A DNA stretch of 64,000 bases from Hungatella sp. UBA4396 (lineage in GTDB: Bacteria; Bacillota; Clostridia; Lachnospirales; Lachnospiraceae): NCBI GenBank assembly GCA_002389905.1, contig DGRE01000060.1, positions 106,166 through 170,165 of the forward strand, in the 5' to 3' direction. Position 1 is the stretch's first letter. Each line of letters opens with the position of its first letter. Shown in pieces: positions 1-9,219 of the stretch. A model generated the notes under the pieces. It was given only the letters and a program-made list of their open reading frames with translations. It searched no databases and was not told the origin of the DNA. Both the position numbers and the translations under genes were made by a program.

Positions 1-2052
1 TATATGGGCAGTGCGGTTGTGTACGGAAGGGGAAGTGCAGTTGTTACTGCAACGGGTATGGATACGGAAATGGGCAAAATTGCCCATGCCATTACCCAGG
101 CCCAGGAAAATGCCACACCTTTGCAGATGAGGCTGAATCAGCTGAGCAAAACCTTAAGCACACTGGTTCTGGGCATCAGCGTTTTCATCTTTTTGTTTGA
201 CTTGCTTCGCCTTTACCCCAATATTACGGGAGAGGGAATCCTGGAAACCTTTATGATTGCCGTATCCCTGGCCGTAGCAGCCATTCCGGAGGGGCTGGCA
301 GCGGTGGTTACCATCGTGCTTTCCATCGGCGTAACCAACATGTCCAAAAGAAATGCGGTAATCAGGAAGCTGACTGCCGTTGAAACCCTGGGATGTACCA
401 ATGTGATCTGTTCTGATAAAACAGGAACCCTGACCCAGAACAAGATGACTGTGGTAGAGCGTTTTTGTAAGGATGAGCGGCTTTTAGGACGTACTATGGC
501 TCTTTGCAATGACGCTCATTTAAATGAATCCAATGCGGCAGAAGGAGAGCCGACTGAGGCCGCCCTTGTCAATTACGCCTACAAAATGGGTATTGCCAAA
601 AATGCTGCCGAGGCATTGACTCCCCGTGTGGGAGAGGCGCCCTTTGATTCAGGAAGAAAGCTTATGAGCACCGTGCACCGGATGGAGGACGGAAGTTTTG
701 AGCAGTACACAAAAGGCGCTCCTGATGTGCTTCTTTCACGCTGCAGCTTTTACTGGGATGGCACTGCCCGGCAGCCTATGACAGAGGCTCTGCGGGAAGA
801 GATCACAAAGGCCAATAAAAATCTTGCCGACCAGGCCCTGCGTGTTTTGGCAGGTGCGTGGAAGGGTCTGGAAAAGCTGCCGGAGGATATGAGTCCTGAG
901 GCCCTGGAAAATGACCTTTGCTTTGTGGGACTGACGGGAATGATTGACCCTATCCGCCCGGAGGTCAAGCCGGCCATTGCAGAATGCAAGTCTGCAGGAA
1001 TCCGCACCGTTATGATCACCGGCGACCATAAGGACACCGCGGTTGCCATTGCAAAGCAGCTTGGAATCATCAAAGACGGGGCAGAGGCTCTGACAGGAGC
1101 GGAGTTAAATGAATTGAGCGATGAGCAGTTGGATGAGGAGATTGTAAAGTATTCCGTTTACGCCCGGGTTCAGCCGGAGCATAAGGTACGTATCGTAAAG
1201 GCGTGGCAGAATAAAGGCATGATCACCGCCATGACAGGAGACGGAGTCAACGATGCTCCCTCCATTAAGACAGCCAACATCGGAATCGGTATGGGAATTA
1301 CAGGCACTGACGTGACTAAGAATGTGGCTGACATGGTTCTGGCTGATGATAACTTTGCCACCATCGTCAATGCGGTGGGAGAGGGACGGAGGATTTATGA
1401 CAACATACGCAAGGCCATTCAGTTTTTGCTGTCCTCCAACCTTTCAGAGGTGCTTTCCATTTTCATTTCCACTGTTTTAGGCTTTACCATTTTAAAGCCG
1501 GTTCACCTGCTTTGGATCAACTTGATTACAGACACCTTTCCGGCTGTTGCCCTTGGCATGGAGCGTGAGGAGTCTGACACCATGAACTGCCCGCCAAGAA
1601 GTTCCAAGGAAGGGATTTTCTCCAAAGGCCTGGGCTTTGATGTGATCTGGCAGGGAGTGATGATTGCCGGAGTGACTGTTCTTGCTTATTTTGTGGGACA
1701 TTACATTGAGTCCGGAGTATTTGAGGTGGCAGAAAGCCCTGACGGCATGACTATGGCCTTCTTAACCCTTTCCATGGCGGAGATGTTCCATTCCCTGAAC
1801 ATGAGAAGCAGAAGGCATTCCATTTTCCAGGTAAAGCATCACAATAAATATTTATACGGAGCCATAATCGCCTCTTTCCTGCTGACGACTGCGGTCATAT
1901 TTATTCCTCCTATGGCCCGGGCATTCCAGTTTGAACATATTTCCTTAACGGAATATTTCGTTTCCATGGGTCTGGGTGCGGTTGTGATTCCCATTGTAGA
2001 GATCATCAAGTTTTTCCAGAGGCTTTCAGACAGGAGATCACAGGTTTCCTGA
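1..2052 (+). CDS. P-type calcium-transporting ATPase (5' truncated by window edge)
   Basis: Membrane pump of the P2 (SERCA/PMCA-like) type, expected to export Ca2+ using ATP. The frame is open to the first base and the visible part begins inside the actuator domain (GRGSAVVTATGMDTEMGKIA), so the true start lies upstream. Counting from the Met at base 4, the intramembrane PEGL motif is near residue 95, the phosphorylation motif DKTGTLTQNKMT has Asp138, the nucleotide-domain ITGDH and hinge MTGDGVNDAPS follow, and the C-terminus carries the usual four hydrophobic spans. No break is seen in the visible 682 residues. It ends at a strong terminator and is not co-transcribed with the next gene. Ion specificity is inferred from family resemblance only. 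Confidence 0.9.
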   Translation, partial: YMGSAVVYGRGSAVVTATGMDTEMGKIAHAITQAQENATPLQMRLNQLSKTLSTLVLGISVFIFLFDLLRLYPNITGEGILETFMIAVSLAVAAIPEGLAAVVTIVLSIGVTNMSKRNAVIRKLTAVETLGCTNVICSDKTGTLTQNKMTVVERFCKDERLLGRTMALCNDAHLNESNAAEGEPTEAALVNYAYKMGIAKNAAEALTPRVGEAPFDSGRKLMSTVHRMEDGSFEQYTKGAPDVLLSRCSFYWDGTARQPMTEALREEITKANKNLADQALRVLAGAWKGLEKLPEDMSPEALENDLCFVGLTGMIDPIRPEVKPAIAECKSAGIRTVMITGDHKDTAVAIAKQLGIIKDGAEALTGAELNELSDEQLDEEIVKYSVYARVQPEHKVRIVKAWQNKGMITAMTGDGVNDAPSIKTANIGIGMGITGTDVTKNVADMVLADDNFATIVNAVGEGRRIYDNIRKAIQFLLSSNLSEVLSIFISTVLGFTILKPVHLLWINLITDTFPAVALGMEREESDTMNCPPRSSKEGIFSKGLGFDVIWQGVMIAGVTVLAYFVGHYIESGVFEVAESPDGMTMAFLTLSMAEMFHSLNMRSRRHSIFQVKHHNKYLYGAIIASFLLTTAVIFIPPMARAFQFEHISLTEYFVSMGLGAVVIPIVEIIKFFQRLSDRRSQVS

Positions 2053-2068
2053 TTGAGAATGCTGCATG

Positions 2069-2115
2069 AAAAAATATCTGGTATGAGGTCAGAAAACTCA
2101 TACCGGATATTTTTT
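2069..2115 (+). terminator. Rho-independent terminator after the Ca2+ ATPase
   Basis: Long near-perfect stem: AAAATATC-GGTATGAG pairs with CTCATACC-GATATTTT around a 9-nt loop and ends in a run of T. A-rich on the 5' side, so it may also work on the other strand. Confidence 0.85.
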
Positions 2116-2214
2116 GTGCAAAATGTAGAGGCAATGGCATTGAGGTAATGGAAAATATAATACAAATTCACGAGGAGAAAGTGTATATTATTTGGAGGTT
2201 ATGAATAAGAATTA

Positions 2215-2243
2215 TTGACATTTCATTGCCATGATGAGATAAT
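2215..2243 (+). promoter_or_regulatory. Sigma-A promoter of pckA
   Basis: TTGACA at 2215-2220, 17-nt spacer, GATAAT at 2238-2243. The predicted start near 2250 leaves a short leader before the AAGGAGGG ribosome site and the ATG at 2281. Confidence 0.8.
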
Positions 2244-2280
2244 GACTAAAAAGTCAGATGTCGCATAAGGAGGGTTTTAT

Positions 2281-3972
2281 ATGTCAACAAAAGCTTATTA
2301 CCCAATTCATGAAATTGGAAAGGACAAACCGGGCTTTTCGGCAACCAGATCAATTATTGAAACGTCTTTTTACGGGAATAATGTGGTTAAAGTCAATACG
2401 CTTAGAGAGGCATATGAATTAGCCCTGAATTCGCCGGGAACCATTGTCACGGACATGCCTGTTTACAGAGGCGAGGAGTTCGGTCTTGACCGGGATGCAA
2501 AGGTTCTCTTATTCAATGACGGAGCAATTTCCGGGCGGTATGCTGCCGCAAGAAGGATTGCAGGGGAGCCGGGAGTTAACTGCGGTGCTCTTGACAAGGT
2601 TATTATGGATGCCGTTTACGAAACCCGATGGAAAACCATGTACCATGCAGAGGTTTATGTGGGGCTTGATTCTGAATTCATGACAAAGGCCCATCTGCTC
2701 ATTCCGGAGGGAGAAGAAAATATTCTCTATAACTGGATGCTGAATTTCCAGTATATGTCCGATGAATATGTCAGGATGTACCAGGGCTCCAAGCCCGTAG
2801 GCGATGGGAAGGAACCGGATATCTACCTGTTTTCCGATCCTCAGTGGAACGGTTCTGACCGTCCCGGTGTTGACTTATCCTGCCTAAGCGATCCGAAATG
2901 CCTGTGCTATTTCAATACAGAGCAGAACTGCGCTGCAATCCTGGGCATGAGATACTTTGGTGAGCATAAAAAGGGCACTCTTACTATGGCCTGGGCTCTT
3001 GCTAACCGGAACGGATATGCTTCCTGTCATGGAGGACAGAAGAAATACACCTTAAAGGATGGAACTCATTATGTTGCCTCCGTATTCGGATTGTCCGGAT
3101 CAGGGAAGTCCACCCTCACCCATGCAAAGCACGGCGGAAAATATGATGTTACGGTGCTTCACGACGATGCGTTTGTCATCAACACAGATACCTGTGCGTC
3201 GGTTGCGCTGGAGCCTACATATTTTGACAAGACCCAGGACTATCCCACGGGATGCGAAGATAACAAATATCTTCTGACTGTCCAGAACTGCGCCTGCACA
3301 TTAGATGAAAATGGAAAAATCCAGTTGGTGACAGAGGATATCAGAAACGGAAACGGACGTGCCATCAAGTCTAAATTATGGTCTCCCAACCGTGTGGATA
3401 AGATCGGAGAGCCGGTCAATGCTATTTTCTGGATTATGAAGGACCCGACCCTTCCTCCGGTTGTAAAATTAAAAGGAGCTTCCCTGGCTTCGGTTATGGG
3501 TGCGACCCTTGCTACCAAAAGAAGCTCTGCGGAGCGGCTTGCAGCGGGAGTAGATCCCAATGCCCTGGTGGTGGTCCCTTATGCCAATTCCTTCAGGACC
3601 TATCCTCTGGCAAATGATTATGAGAAATTTAAGAAATTAGTGGAAGAAAAGAACGTAGACTGTTATATCGTCAACACCGGTGAGTTCATGGGCAAAAAGG
3701 TTCAGCCAAAGGACACCCTGGGCATTCTGGAGGCCATTGTGGATAAGACAGGGGAATTTAAGCAGTGGGGACCTTTCTCTGATATTGAAATTCTGGAGTG
3801 GGAAGGCTTTATTCCTGATCTTGAAGATGAGTATTACAAAGAGCAGTTAAAAGCCCGCATGAAAGAGAGAGTCAGCTTTGTTGAAAAAACAGCCACTTTA
3901 AAAGAGGGGTATGATAAGCTTCCGGAGGACGCTTTGGCGGCCATTCAAAAGGTCGTTGACGAATTAAAATAA
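2281..3972 (+). CDS. pckA: Phosphoenolpyruvate carboxykinase (ATP type)
   Basis: Cytosolic enzyme interconverting oxaloacetate + ATP and PEP + CO2 + ADP; in fermenting clostridia it can run in the PEP-carboxylating, ATP-forming direction. Residues 270-278 (GLSGSGKST) form the P-loop and D295-D296 in VLHDDAFVI the metal-binding kinase-2 motif typical of ATP-PEPCK. The protein is 563 aa, somewhat longer than the usual ~530-540, with a charged helical tail. The start is fixed by AAGGAGGG about 8 nt upstream. It has its own strong promoter; the next gene follows after 34 bp without an obvious terminator, so read-through is possible. Confidence 0.92.
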   Translation: MSTKAYYPIHEIGKDKPGFSATRSIIETSFYGNNVVKVNTLREAYELALNSPGTIVTDMPVYRGEEFGLDRDAKVLLFNDGAISGRYAAARRIAGEPGVNCGALDKVIMDAVYETRWKTMYHAEVYVGLDSEFMTKAHLLIPEGEENILYNWMLNFQYMSDEYVRMYQGSKPVGDGKEPDIYLFSDPQWNGSDRPGVDLSCLSDPKCLCYFNTEQNCAAILGMRYFGEHKKGTLTMAWALANRNGYASCHGGQKKYTLKDGTHYVASVFGLSGSGKSTLTHAKHGGKYDVTVLHDDAFVINTDTCASVALEPTYFDKTQDYPTGCEDNKYLLTVQNCACTLDENGKIQLVTEDIRNGNGRAIKSKLWSPNRVDKIGEPVNAIFWIMKDPTLPPVVKLKGASLASVMGATLATKRSSAERLAAGVDPNALVVVPYANSFRTYPLANDYEKFKKLVEEKNVDCYIVNTGEFMGKKVQPKDTLGILEAIVDKTGEFKQWGPFSDIEILEWEGFIPDLEDEYYKEQLKARMKERVSFVEKTATLKEGYDKLPEDALAAIQKVVDELK

Positions 3973-4006
3973 TAAGACCTGCAAGGCTGAAAGGGAATTT
4001 TTTTAC

Positions 4007-4651
4007 ATGAAAAAAGAATATCTGCTGTTTGATTTAGACGGAACTCTTACGGATTCCAAGGAGGGGATCACCAAATCGGTTCAATATGCTCTTAAGGCTT
4101 TTGGAGTTGAGGAGGAGGATTTGGACCGGCTCTGCTGCTTTATCGGTCCTCCGTTAAAGGACAGCTTTATGAGATACTACGGTTTCAGCGAGGAGGATGC
4201 GAAAAAAGCAGTATCCGTTTACCGGGAATATTTTTCAGCCAGAGGCCTGTATGAAAATAAGGTTTATGAAGGGGCGGAAAAGGTGCTGCAGTCCCTTCTG
4301 GATTCAGGAAAAAAGCTGTATGTGGCTTCTTCCAAGCCGGAGTATTTTGTCCGTAAGATTTTAAAGCATTTTCAAATGGACTCTTATTTCCGGTTTATGG
4401 GAGGTTCAGATATGGAGGAAGTGAGGGGACAAAAGGCTGATGTGATCCGTTATGTGCTGGAGGAATGCGGCATCACCGACCGGGACAAGGCGGTGATGAT
4501 CGGGGACAGGGAGCACGATATTCTGGGCGCAAAAGAAGTGGGAATTGACTCTGTAGGAGTGCTCTACGGCTTTGGAAGCAGACAGGAGCTGGAGGAGGCC
4601 GGAGCAGGGGCAATTGCCGAAACGATCTTCGATTTGCCGGCGCTTTTCTGA
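4007..4651 (+). CDS. HAD-superfamily phosphatase (Gph/PgmB-like)
   Basis: 214-aa soluble HAD hydrolase. Motif I is FDLDGTLTDS near residue 8-17, a helical cap follows, motif II is the Ser in VASSKPEYF, and motifs III/IV are the Lys and MIGDREHDILGAK near residues 165-178. It resembles phosphoglycolate phosphatase-type enzymes (HAD-IA, 5'-nucleotidase/Gph group), but substrate cannot be read from sequence. An AAAGGGA ribosome site lies about 12 nt upstream of the ATG. It probably shares the pckA transcript. Confidence 0.85.
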   Translation: MKKEYLLFDLDGTLTDSKEGITKSVQYALKAFGVEEEDLDRLCCFIGPPLKDSFMRYYGFSEEDAKKAVSVYREYFSARGLYENKVYEGAEKVLQSLLDSGKKLYVASSKPEYFVRKILKHFQMDSYFRFMGGSDMEEVRGQKADVIRYVLEECGITDRDKAVMIGDREHDILGAKEVGIDSVGVLYGFGSRQELEEAGAGAIAETIFDLPALF

Positions 4652-4702
4652 TGGGAGAATTTTTTTGAAATCAAAAAAATAAAAACTGACAAGAAAAGGA
4701 AC

Positions 4703-4731
4703 TTGAAAAATAGGCTGAAGTGTTGTATACT
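4703..4731 (+). promoter_or_regulatory. Sigma-A promoter of the 6S-like RNA
   Basis: TTGAAA at 4703-4708, exactly 17 nt, TATACT at 4726-4731. No coding start follows; the predicted transcript start near 4738 matches the 5' end of the structured RNA. Confidence 0.8.
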
Positions 4732-4737
4732 AAAAAC

Positions 4738-4935
4738 CATAGAAACAGCTTGAATGTAATTCCTGGGATGTACGACACTCTTACCTTTTTGAACCTACAT
4801 TATGACATCAGGGATTCCAATATTTTCAGGTGGATGTCAAGCCTCCGTAGCAGTGGAAGGCAAAAACCTGAGTGAGGTTACCCACCTAGCAAAGCTAGGC
4901 GTCAATAAGTAAGAACCGGCATTTTGGGGTTACAA
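4738..4935 (+). ncRNA. ssrS: 6S-like RNA
   Basis: About 198-nt non-coding transcript that I can fold by hand into a long rod. The closing stem pairs TGTAATTCC (4755-4763) with GGGGTTACA (4926-4934); GGATGT pairs with GCATTT; further in, CTCTTAC pairs with GTAAGA and TTATGAC with GTCAATAA. Local hairpins CCTAGC-AAA-GCTAGG and AACCT-gagtg-AGGTT sit on the 3' side. A rod of this length with a large internal bubble, a strong sigma-A promoter and a terminator is the architecture of 6S RNA, which binds sigma-A RNA polymerase holoenzyme and damps housekeeping transcription. The identification rests on architecture plus partial recall of Firmicute 6S sequences, not on a covariance search. It fills the 355-bp gap between the HAD gene and the SpoIID-domain gene. 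Confidence 0.72.
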
Positions 4936-4941
4936 AAGAAA

Positions 4942-4973
4942 AAAGCAGCGAGAAATCGCTGCTTTAACTTTTC
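4942..4973 (+). terminator. Terminator of the 6S-like RNA
   Basis: Ten-base stem AAAGCAGCGA / TCGCTGCTTT with a GAAA loop followed by a T-rich stretch. Confidence 0.85.
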
Positions 4974-5005
4974 TGTACAAAATATAACTAAAATTAAGAG
5001 GGTCC

Positions 5006-7282
5006 ATGAACAGAAAAAAATTTATTGGATTTGTGGCCGGAATTCCTCTTCTGGTGATCATTCTCATTATCATCATTTTGATCAGTGAACGGGAACGGTC
5101 GGGAATATCAAGAGGTGCTGCTTATAAGTCTGCTGCGCTTCTTCTTTCTGACAGGGAAAGCTGCGAAAAGCTGCTGGCTGATCAGGAACTGGAATACTTT
5201 TCGGAAAAGGAAAAGAGTCACTGGTATGTAAAATATATGAATTATCTCTATGCATGGGGCTATCTGGATATAGAGAAAACGCCTGCGGCAAAGGAGACTG
5301 CCGAAGGCTTTTTGACGTATGAGGATGCAGAGAACCTGGCGGAAGCCCTGGTTCCCGGATCAGGAGAGACTGTACATAAGGGCGGTAAAAAGCAAAAGGA
5401 GCAGATTCCTTCCGGCCAGTGGTGGGATTTATATGAGGTGCTGAGAAAAGAGCTGGATGGGGAAGGCAAGATCACGGAAGTTGAAGTTCTGCTTTACGGA
5501 ACTCCTGCCAATATAAAAACAGCACCGGCCTGGACGGCTTATACAAGCGGAGGAAGCTTTGGATTTGAGGGCATCAGCCTGGATTCTTACATAGACTGGG
5601 AGGTGAAGCTTCTGGTAAAGGGCGGTGAAATCATTGCCTTAAAAGAAGGAGTGACTGATTCTGTTACATATAAAAACGTTTGGCTGACTTCGGGAGAAGG
5701 AGATACCTTCCGCATTTATGTGGGATCAGTCATGCGCAGCTTTCCCCTGGAGGCTTCTTTGGGACAGGAGTCGGAATTTGCCAACAACATAGCGGATGTC
5801 AGTTTAAAAAGAGGACGCCTTCAGAAGGTTACCTTGAAGAAAAAGAAAATAACGGGCAAGGTGCTGGCTGTTAAGGAGGACTCCATCGAGGTGGAGGGCT
5901 ACGGCAGCTTAAAGCTGGATAAGGATTTTAAGGTTTACCGGCTGTACGGGCAGCTTGAGGAAAAATCCATATCAGACATTCTGGTAGGATACGACATCCA
6001 GGAGTTTGTAGTGGCCCACGGCAGATTAAGCGCAGCCATTTTGGTAAGGGAATTTGACGCAAAGAGTCTGAGGGTTCTTTTGATGAATACCAACTATCAG
6101 TCCATTTTTCATCCGGAGGTGACCTTGTCCGCGCAGAGCGGACTATCCCTGAGTTACGGGGAGGAGAGGGTTGAGATTCCGCCTGGTGCAGAGGTAATTA
6201 TCAATGCTTCTGATGAGCGGCTAAAGGATGGAAGAATTGTGGTATCGCCTTTAGAAGCCAGTGATTCTGTATCCGTCAATTCCATAAACCGGTCTTACGG
6301 AACGCCGTATTACGAGGGGACTATTGAGATCAGAAAGGAGCCTGAGGGCCTGCTTCTGATTAATGAGCTTTATCTGGAAAGTTATCTGACAAAGGTGGTT
6401 CCCAGTGAAATGCCCGACAATTACGAAAAGGAAGCTTTAAAGGCCCAGGCAGTCTGTGCCAGGACCTATGCCTACCGCCAGATTCAGGGCAACACCTACA
6501 GCCAGTACGGCGCCCATGTGGATGACAGCACCAGATTCCAGGTTTACAACAATTTAAATCCAGGGGTAAAGACCGAGGAAGCTGTGCGTGAGACTTATGG
6601 AAAGCTTTTATTTTATCAGGAAACACCTATTGAAGCCTTTTATTTTTCCACCTCCTGCGGACATACCACAGACGGAAGCCTGTGGGGAAGCGACCCGGCC
6701 CTGTATCCTTACCTGGATGGAAGTCTGCTTCAGGAGAGCAGGGGAGTTTTGAATTTGTCTACCAATTCAGACTTTGATGAATTTATAAAAAACAAGGATT
6801 ATCCCTCCTATGATTCCTCCTTTCCCATGTACCGGTGGGAAACCACGGTAACCAACCGCCAGTTGGAAGAGGAGATTACAGAAGTTGGCTCCATCTTAAA
6901 TATCACAGTGACGGAACGGGGCGTGGGAGGAATCGTCAAAAAGCTGAGAGTGGAAGGCTCTGACGGTGTCATGACTATTAACGGCGAAAGCCAGGCCAGG
7001 GCAAAACTGGGAAATAAATACATGACCATAACGAAAAAAGATGGGGGTCTGATGAAGAATTTTGATTCTCTTCCCAGCGCCTATTTATCCATTGAAAATG
7101 CAGGAGTGGATGACAACAATATCACCACCTTCCGCATATACGGCGGGGGCTACGGCCACGGAGCGGGAATGAGCCAGAACGGGGCCCAGGCCATGGCAAA
7201 GGAAGGAAAGGGATATGAGGATATCTTAAAATTCTTCTACTATGGGTCAGAAGTTCGGGAAGCTGAAGCCAGTAAGGAATGA
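5006..7282 (+). CDS. SpoIID/LytB-domain protein with long N-terminal extension
   Basis: 758-aa membrane-anchored protein. Residues about 7-27 are one hydrophobic segment, so the bulk is extracytoplasmic. A region near residues 40-115 (WYVKYMNYLYAWGYL followed by ETAEGFLTYEDA) resembles a divergent S-layer-homology-like repeat; residues ~120-410 are unrecognised. The SpoIID/LytB domain fills roughly residues 415-755: VVPSEMP contains the Glu (E468) expected for the lytic transglycosylase that trims denuded glycan strands, and the domain closes with GGGYGHGAGMSQNGAQAM. Classical SpoIID is about 340 aa, so more than half of this protein is extra. It lies directly upstream of a Csp-like germination protease. 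A role in spore or cell-wall peptidoglycan remodelling is inferred. Confidence 0.82.
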   Translation: MNRKKFIGFVAGIPLLVIILIIIILISERERSGISRGAAYKSAALLLSDRESCEKLLADQELEYFSEKEKSHWYVKYMNYLYAWGYLDIEKTPAAKETAEGFLTYEDAENLAEALVPGSGETVHKGGKKQKEQIPSGQWWDLYEVLRKELDGEGKITEVEVLLYGTPANIKTAPAWTAYTSGGSFGFEGISLDSYIDWEVKLLVKGGEIIALKEGVTDSVTYKNVWLTSGEGDTFRIYVGSVMRSFPLEASLGQESEFANNIADVSLKRGRLQKVTLKKKKITGKVLAVKEDSIEVEGYGSLKLDKDFKVYRLYGQLEEKSISDILVGYDIQEFVVAHGRLSAAILVREFDAKSLRVLLMNTNYQSIFHPEVTLSAQSGLSLSYGEERVEIPPGAEVIINASDERLKDGRIVVSPLEASDSVSVNSINRSYGTPYYEGTIEIRKEPEGLLLINELYLESYLTKVVPSEMPDNYEKEALKAQAVCARTYAYRQIQGNTYSQYGAHVDDSTRFQVYNNLNPGVKTEEAVRETYGKLLFYQETPIEAFYFSTSCGHTTDGSLWGSDPALYPYLDGSLLQESRGVLNLSTNSDFDEFIKNKDYPSYDSSFPMYRWETTVTNRQLEEEITEVGSILNITVTERGVGGIVKKLRVEGSDGVMTINGESQARAKLGNKYMTITKKDGGLMKNFDSLPSAYLSIENAGVDDNNITTFRIYGGGYGHGAGMSQNGAQAMAKEGKGYEDILKFFYYGSEVREAEASKE

Positions 7283-7328
7283 GAATGGCTTTTTCCGCGT
7301 AAGATGGTAAAAAATGCAGGAGCAGCAT

Positions 7329-9032
7329 ATGCAGGATCAAAAGCTGGAAAATCTGCTCAATCTGGCTCTCAGCGCTTCTCCCGAAGAGAGAGAACGGTCC
7401 CTGAACTTAAATGTGGGCTATAATCCGGAGGAAAATTCCTGGGTCGTGATCGTAAAGTATTCCGGGGATATCAGCAATCTTTCCCTGGTTGGAATACGGG
7501 TGGAGCCAATGGTAAACGAATATGCCATTTTAACGGTTCCTGAGTCCCTCATCGACTCTTTAAGCGAATTGCCGCAAATTGAATATGTGGAGAAACCAAA
7601 GAGGCTGTTTTTTGCTGTTAATCAGGCAAAGGCGGCCTCTTGCGTCAATCTTGTCCAGCAGGGAAGCAGTATTCTCACAGGCCGGGGGGTTTTGGTGGCT
7701 GTCATTGACTCGGGAATTGACTATTATCATGAGGATTTCCGCAATCCCGACGGGACCACCAGAATATTATCCCTGTGGGACCAGACCCTGGACCGGGTCT
7801 TTACAAAGGAAGAGATTGACCAGGCCCTGAGCACCGGAAGCAGGGCGGAGGCCAGGCGTCTGGTTCCTTCGGTGGATAACAGCGGACATGGCACTGCAGT
7901 GGCTTCCATAGCCGCAGGAAACGGAAGGGAAAACCGGGGGCAGTACAGAGGGGTTGCTTTTGAAAGCCCTCTCTTGGTAGTAAAGCTTGGGGTCCCTCAG
8001 GAAGCGGGCTTTCCGAGGACAACGGAACTGATGCGGGCAGTGAATTTTGTGGTCAGGGAGGCGGTGGCCCTTCAGATGCCCATTGTCATAAACTTAAGCT
8101 TTGGGAATACATACGGCTCTCATGACGGAACCAGCCTTCTGGAAACATTTCTGGATGATATCTCCAATTACGGAAGGACTGTAATTGTGGTTGGAACGGG
8201 AAATGAAGGAGTCAGCGGCGGCCACTTATCCGGAGTTTTGACCATGGCAAGCCCTCAGGAGGTGGAGCTGAGTGTGGGAGGCTACCAGACCGGGTTCAGC
8301 GTCCAGCTTTGGAAATCCTATGCGGATTTGTTTGATATCAGTATTATAACGCCTTCCGGTGAAATCATAGGCCCTATAAGCAGCAGCCTTGGTCCTCAGA
8401 CCATTAACTTTGGAAACACCCAAATTCTGCTTTACTACGGAAAGCCGGGACCATACAGCGTGGCTCAGGAGATTTACCTGGAGTTTCTTCCTGCAACCAC
8501 ATTTATTGACAGCGGAATCTGGAGGTTTCGCCTCACTCCAAGGCAGATCGTGGAAGGCAAGTATGACTTCTGGCTTCCCTCTGCGGGGGTGCTGAACCAG
8601 TCCACCAGATTTTTAAGGCCAACGCCGGAAACCACCCTGACCATTCCTTCCACGGCTACCAAGGTCATATCTGTGGGAGCCTATGATGACACTTATCAGT
8701 CCTATGCGGATTTTTCCGGAAGGGGCTTTACAAGAAGAACCAACCAGGTGAAGCCGGATCTGGCGGCTCCGGGAGTGGGGATCATTGCGGCCAGGACGGG
8801 AGGAGGCTATGAGCCTGTGACTGGAACCTCTTTTGCAACTCCTTTCGTAACCGGAGGCGCAGCCCTTTTGATGCAATGGGGAATTGTGGATGGAAGAGAT
8901 CCTTTCCTGTTCGGGGAAAAGGTGAAAGCATATCTGATCCGGGGTGCAAGACACCTTCCCGGCATCACTTCATACCCCAACCCTGAAGTGGGATATGGAG
9001 CCCTGTGTGTGAGTGACAGCCTGCCTGTTTAA
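7329..9032 (+). CDS. Subtilase-family (S8) protease, Csp germination-protease type
   Basis: 567-aa subtilisin-like serine protease. The complete triad is present: D127 (VIDSGIDYYHEDF), H187 (SGHGTAVASIAAG) and S501 (GTSFATPFVTGGAAL). There is no signal peptide. The size and the roughly 200-residue insertion between His and Ser regions match the Csp proteases of clostridia, which process pro-SleC during germination; the N-terminal ~100 residues look like a short prodomain. An ATG lies at 7314, but AGGAG at 7318-7322 is correctly spaced for the ATG at 7329, which I prefer. Because all three catalytic residues are intact it would be a CspB-like active enzyme rather than a pseudoprotease like CspC. 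Other S8 subfamilies cannot be excluded. Confidence 0.82.
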   Translation: MQDQKLENLLNLALSASPEERERSLNLNVGYNPEENSWVVIVKYSGDISNLSLVGIRVEPMVNEYAILTVPESLIDSLSELPQIEYVEKPKRLFFAVNQAKAASCVNLVQQGSSILTGRGVLVAVIDSGIDYYHEDFRNPDGTTRILSLWDQTLDRVFTKEEIDQALSTGSRAEARRLVPSVDNSGHGTAVASIAAGNGRENRGQYRGVAFESPLLVVKLGVPQEAGFPRTTELMRAVNFVVREAVALQMPIVINLSFGNTYGSHDGTSLLETFLDDISNYGRTVIVVGTGNEGVSGGHLSGVLTMASPQEVELSVGGYQTGFSVQLWKSYADLFDISIITPSGEIIGPISSSLGPQTINFGNTQILLYYGKPGPYSVAQEIYLEFLPATTFIDSGIWRFRLTPRQIVEGKYDFWLPSAGVLNQSTRFLRPTPETTLTIPSTATKVISVGAYDDTYQSYADFSGRGFTRRTNQVKPDLAAPGVGIIAARTGGGYEPVTGTSFATPFVTGGAALLMQWGIVDGRDPFLFGEKVKAYLIRGARHLPGITSYPNPEVGYGALCVSDSLPV

Positions 9033-9158
9033 CACCTGATGCGGTGCGTCCTGTTTGTCTTTGGCTTTCCGTATTTCTGTTTTTTCTCCCGGTCCGGAAA
9101 TGCGGAAAAAGCCCGGAAACAGGGCGGTAATGGAAAATGCTAATATTTCAATAGGGGG

Positions 9159-9187
9159 TGTTACAATTACTGAAAATATGGTATAAT
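9159..9187 (+). promoter_or_regulatory. Probable promoter of dgt-dnaG-rpoD
   Basis: TATAAT at 9182-9187 with a weak -35 (TGTTAC, 17-nt spacing). The remaining 9033-9158 has no gene and only weak inverted repeats. Confidence 0.5.
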
Positions 9188-9219
9188 GTACATTAACTTT
9201 GGGCAAAGGATGTGATTGT

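Noticed and set aside
2202..2216. GGAGG-ATG mini-frame upstream of the pckA promoter
   Set aside because: Five codons only and located upstream of the -10.
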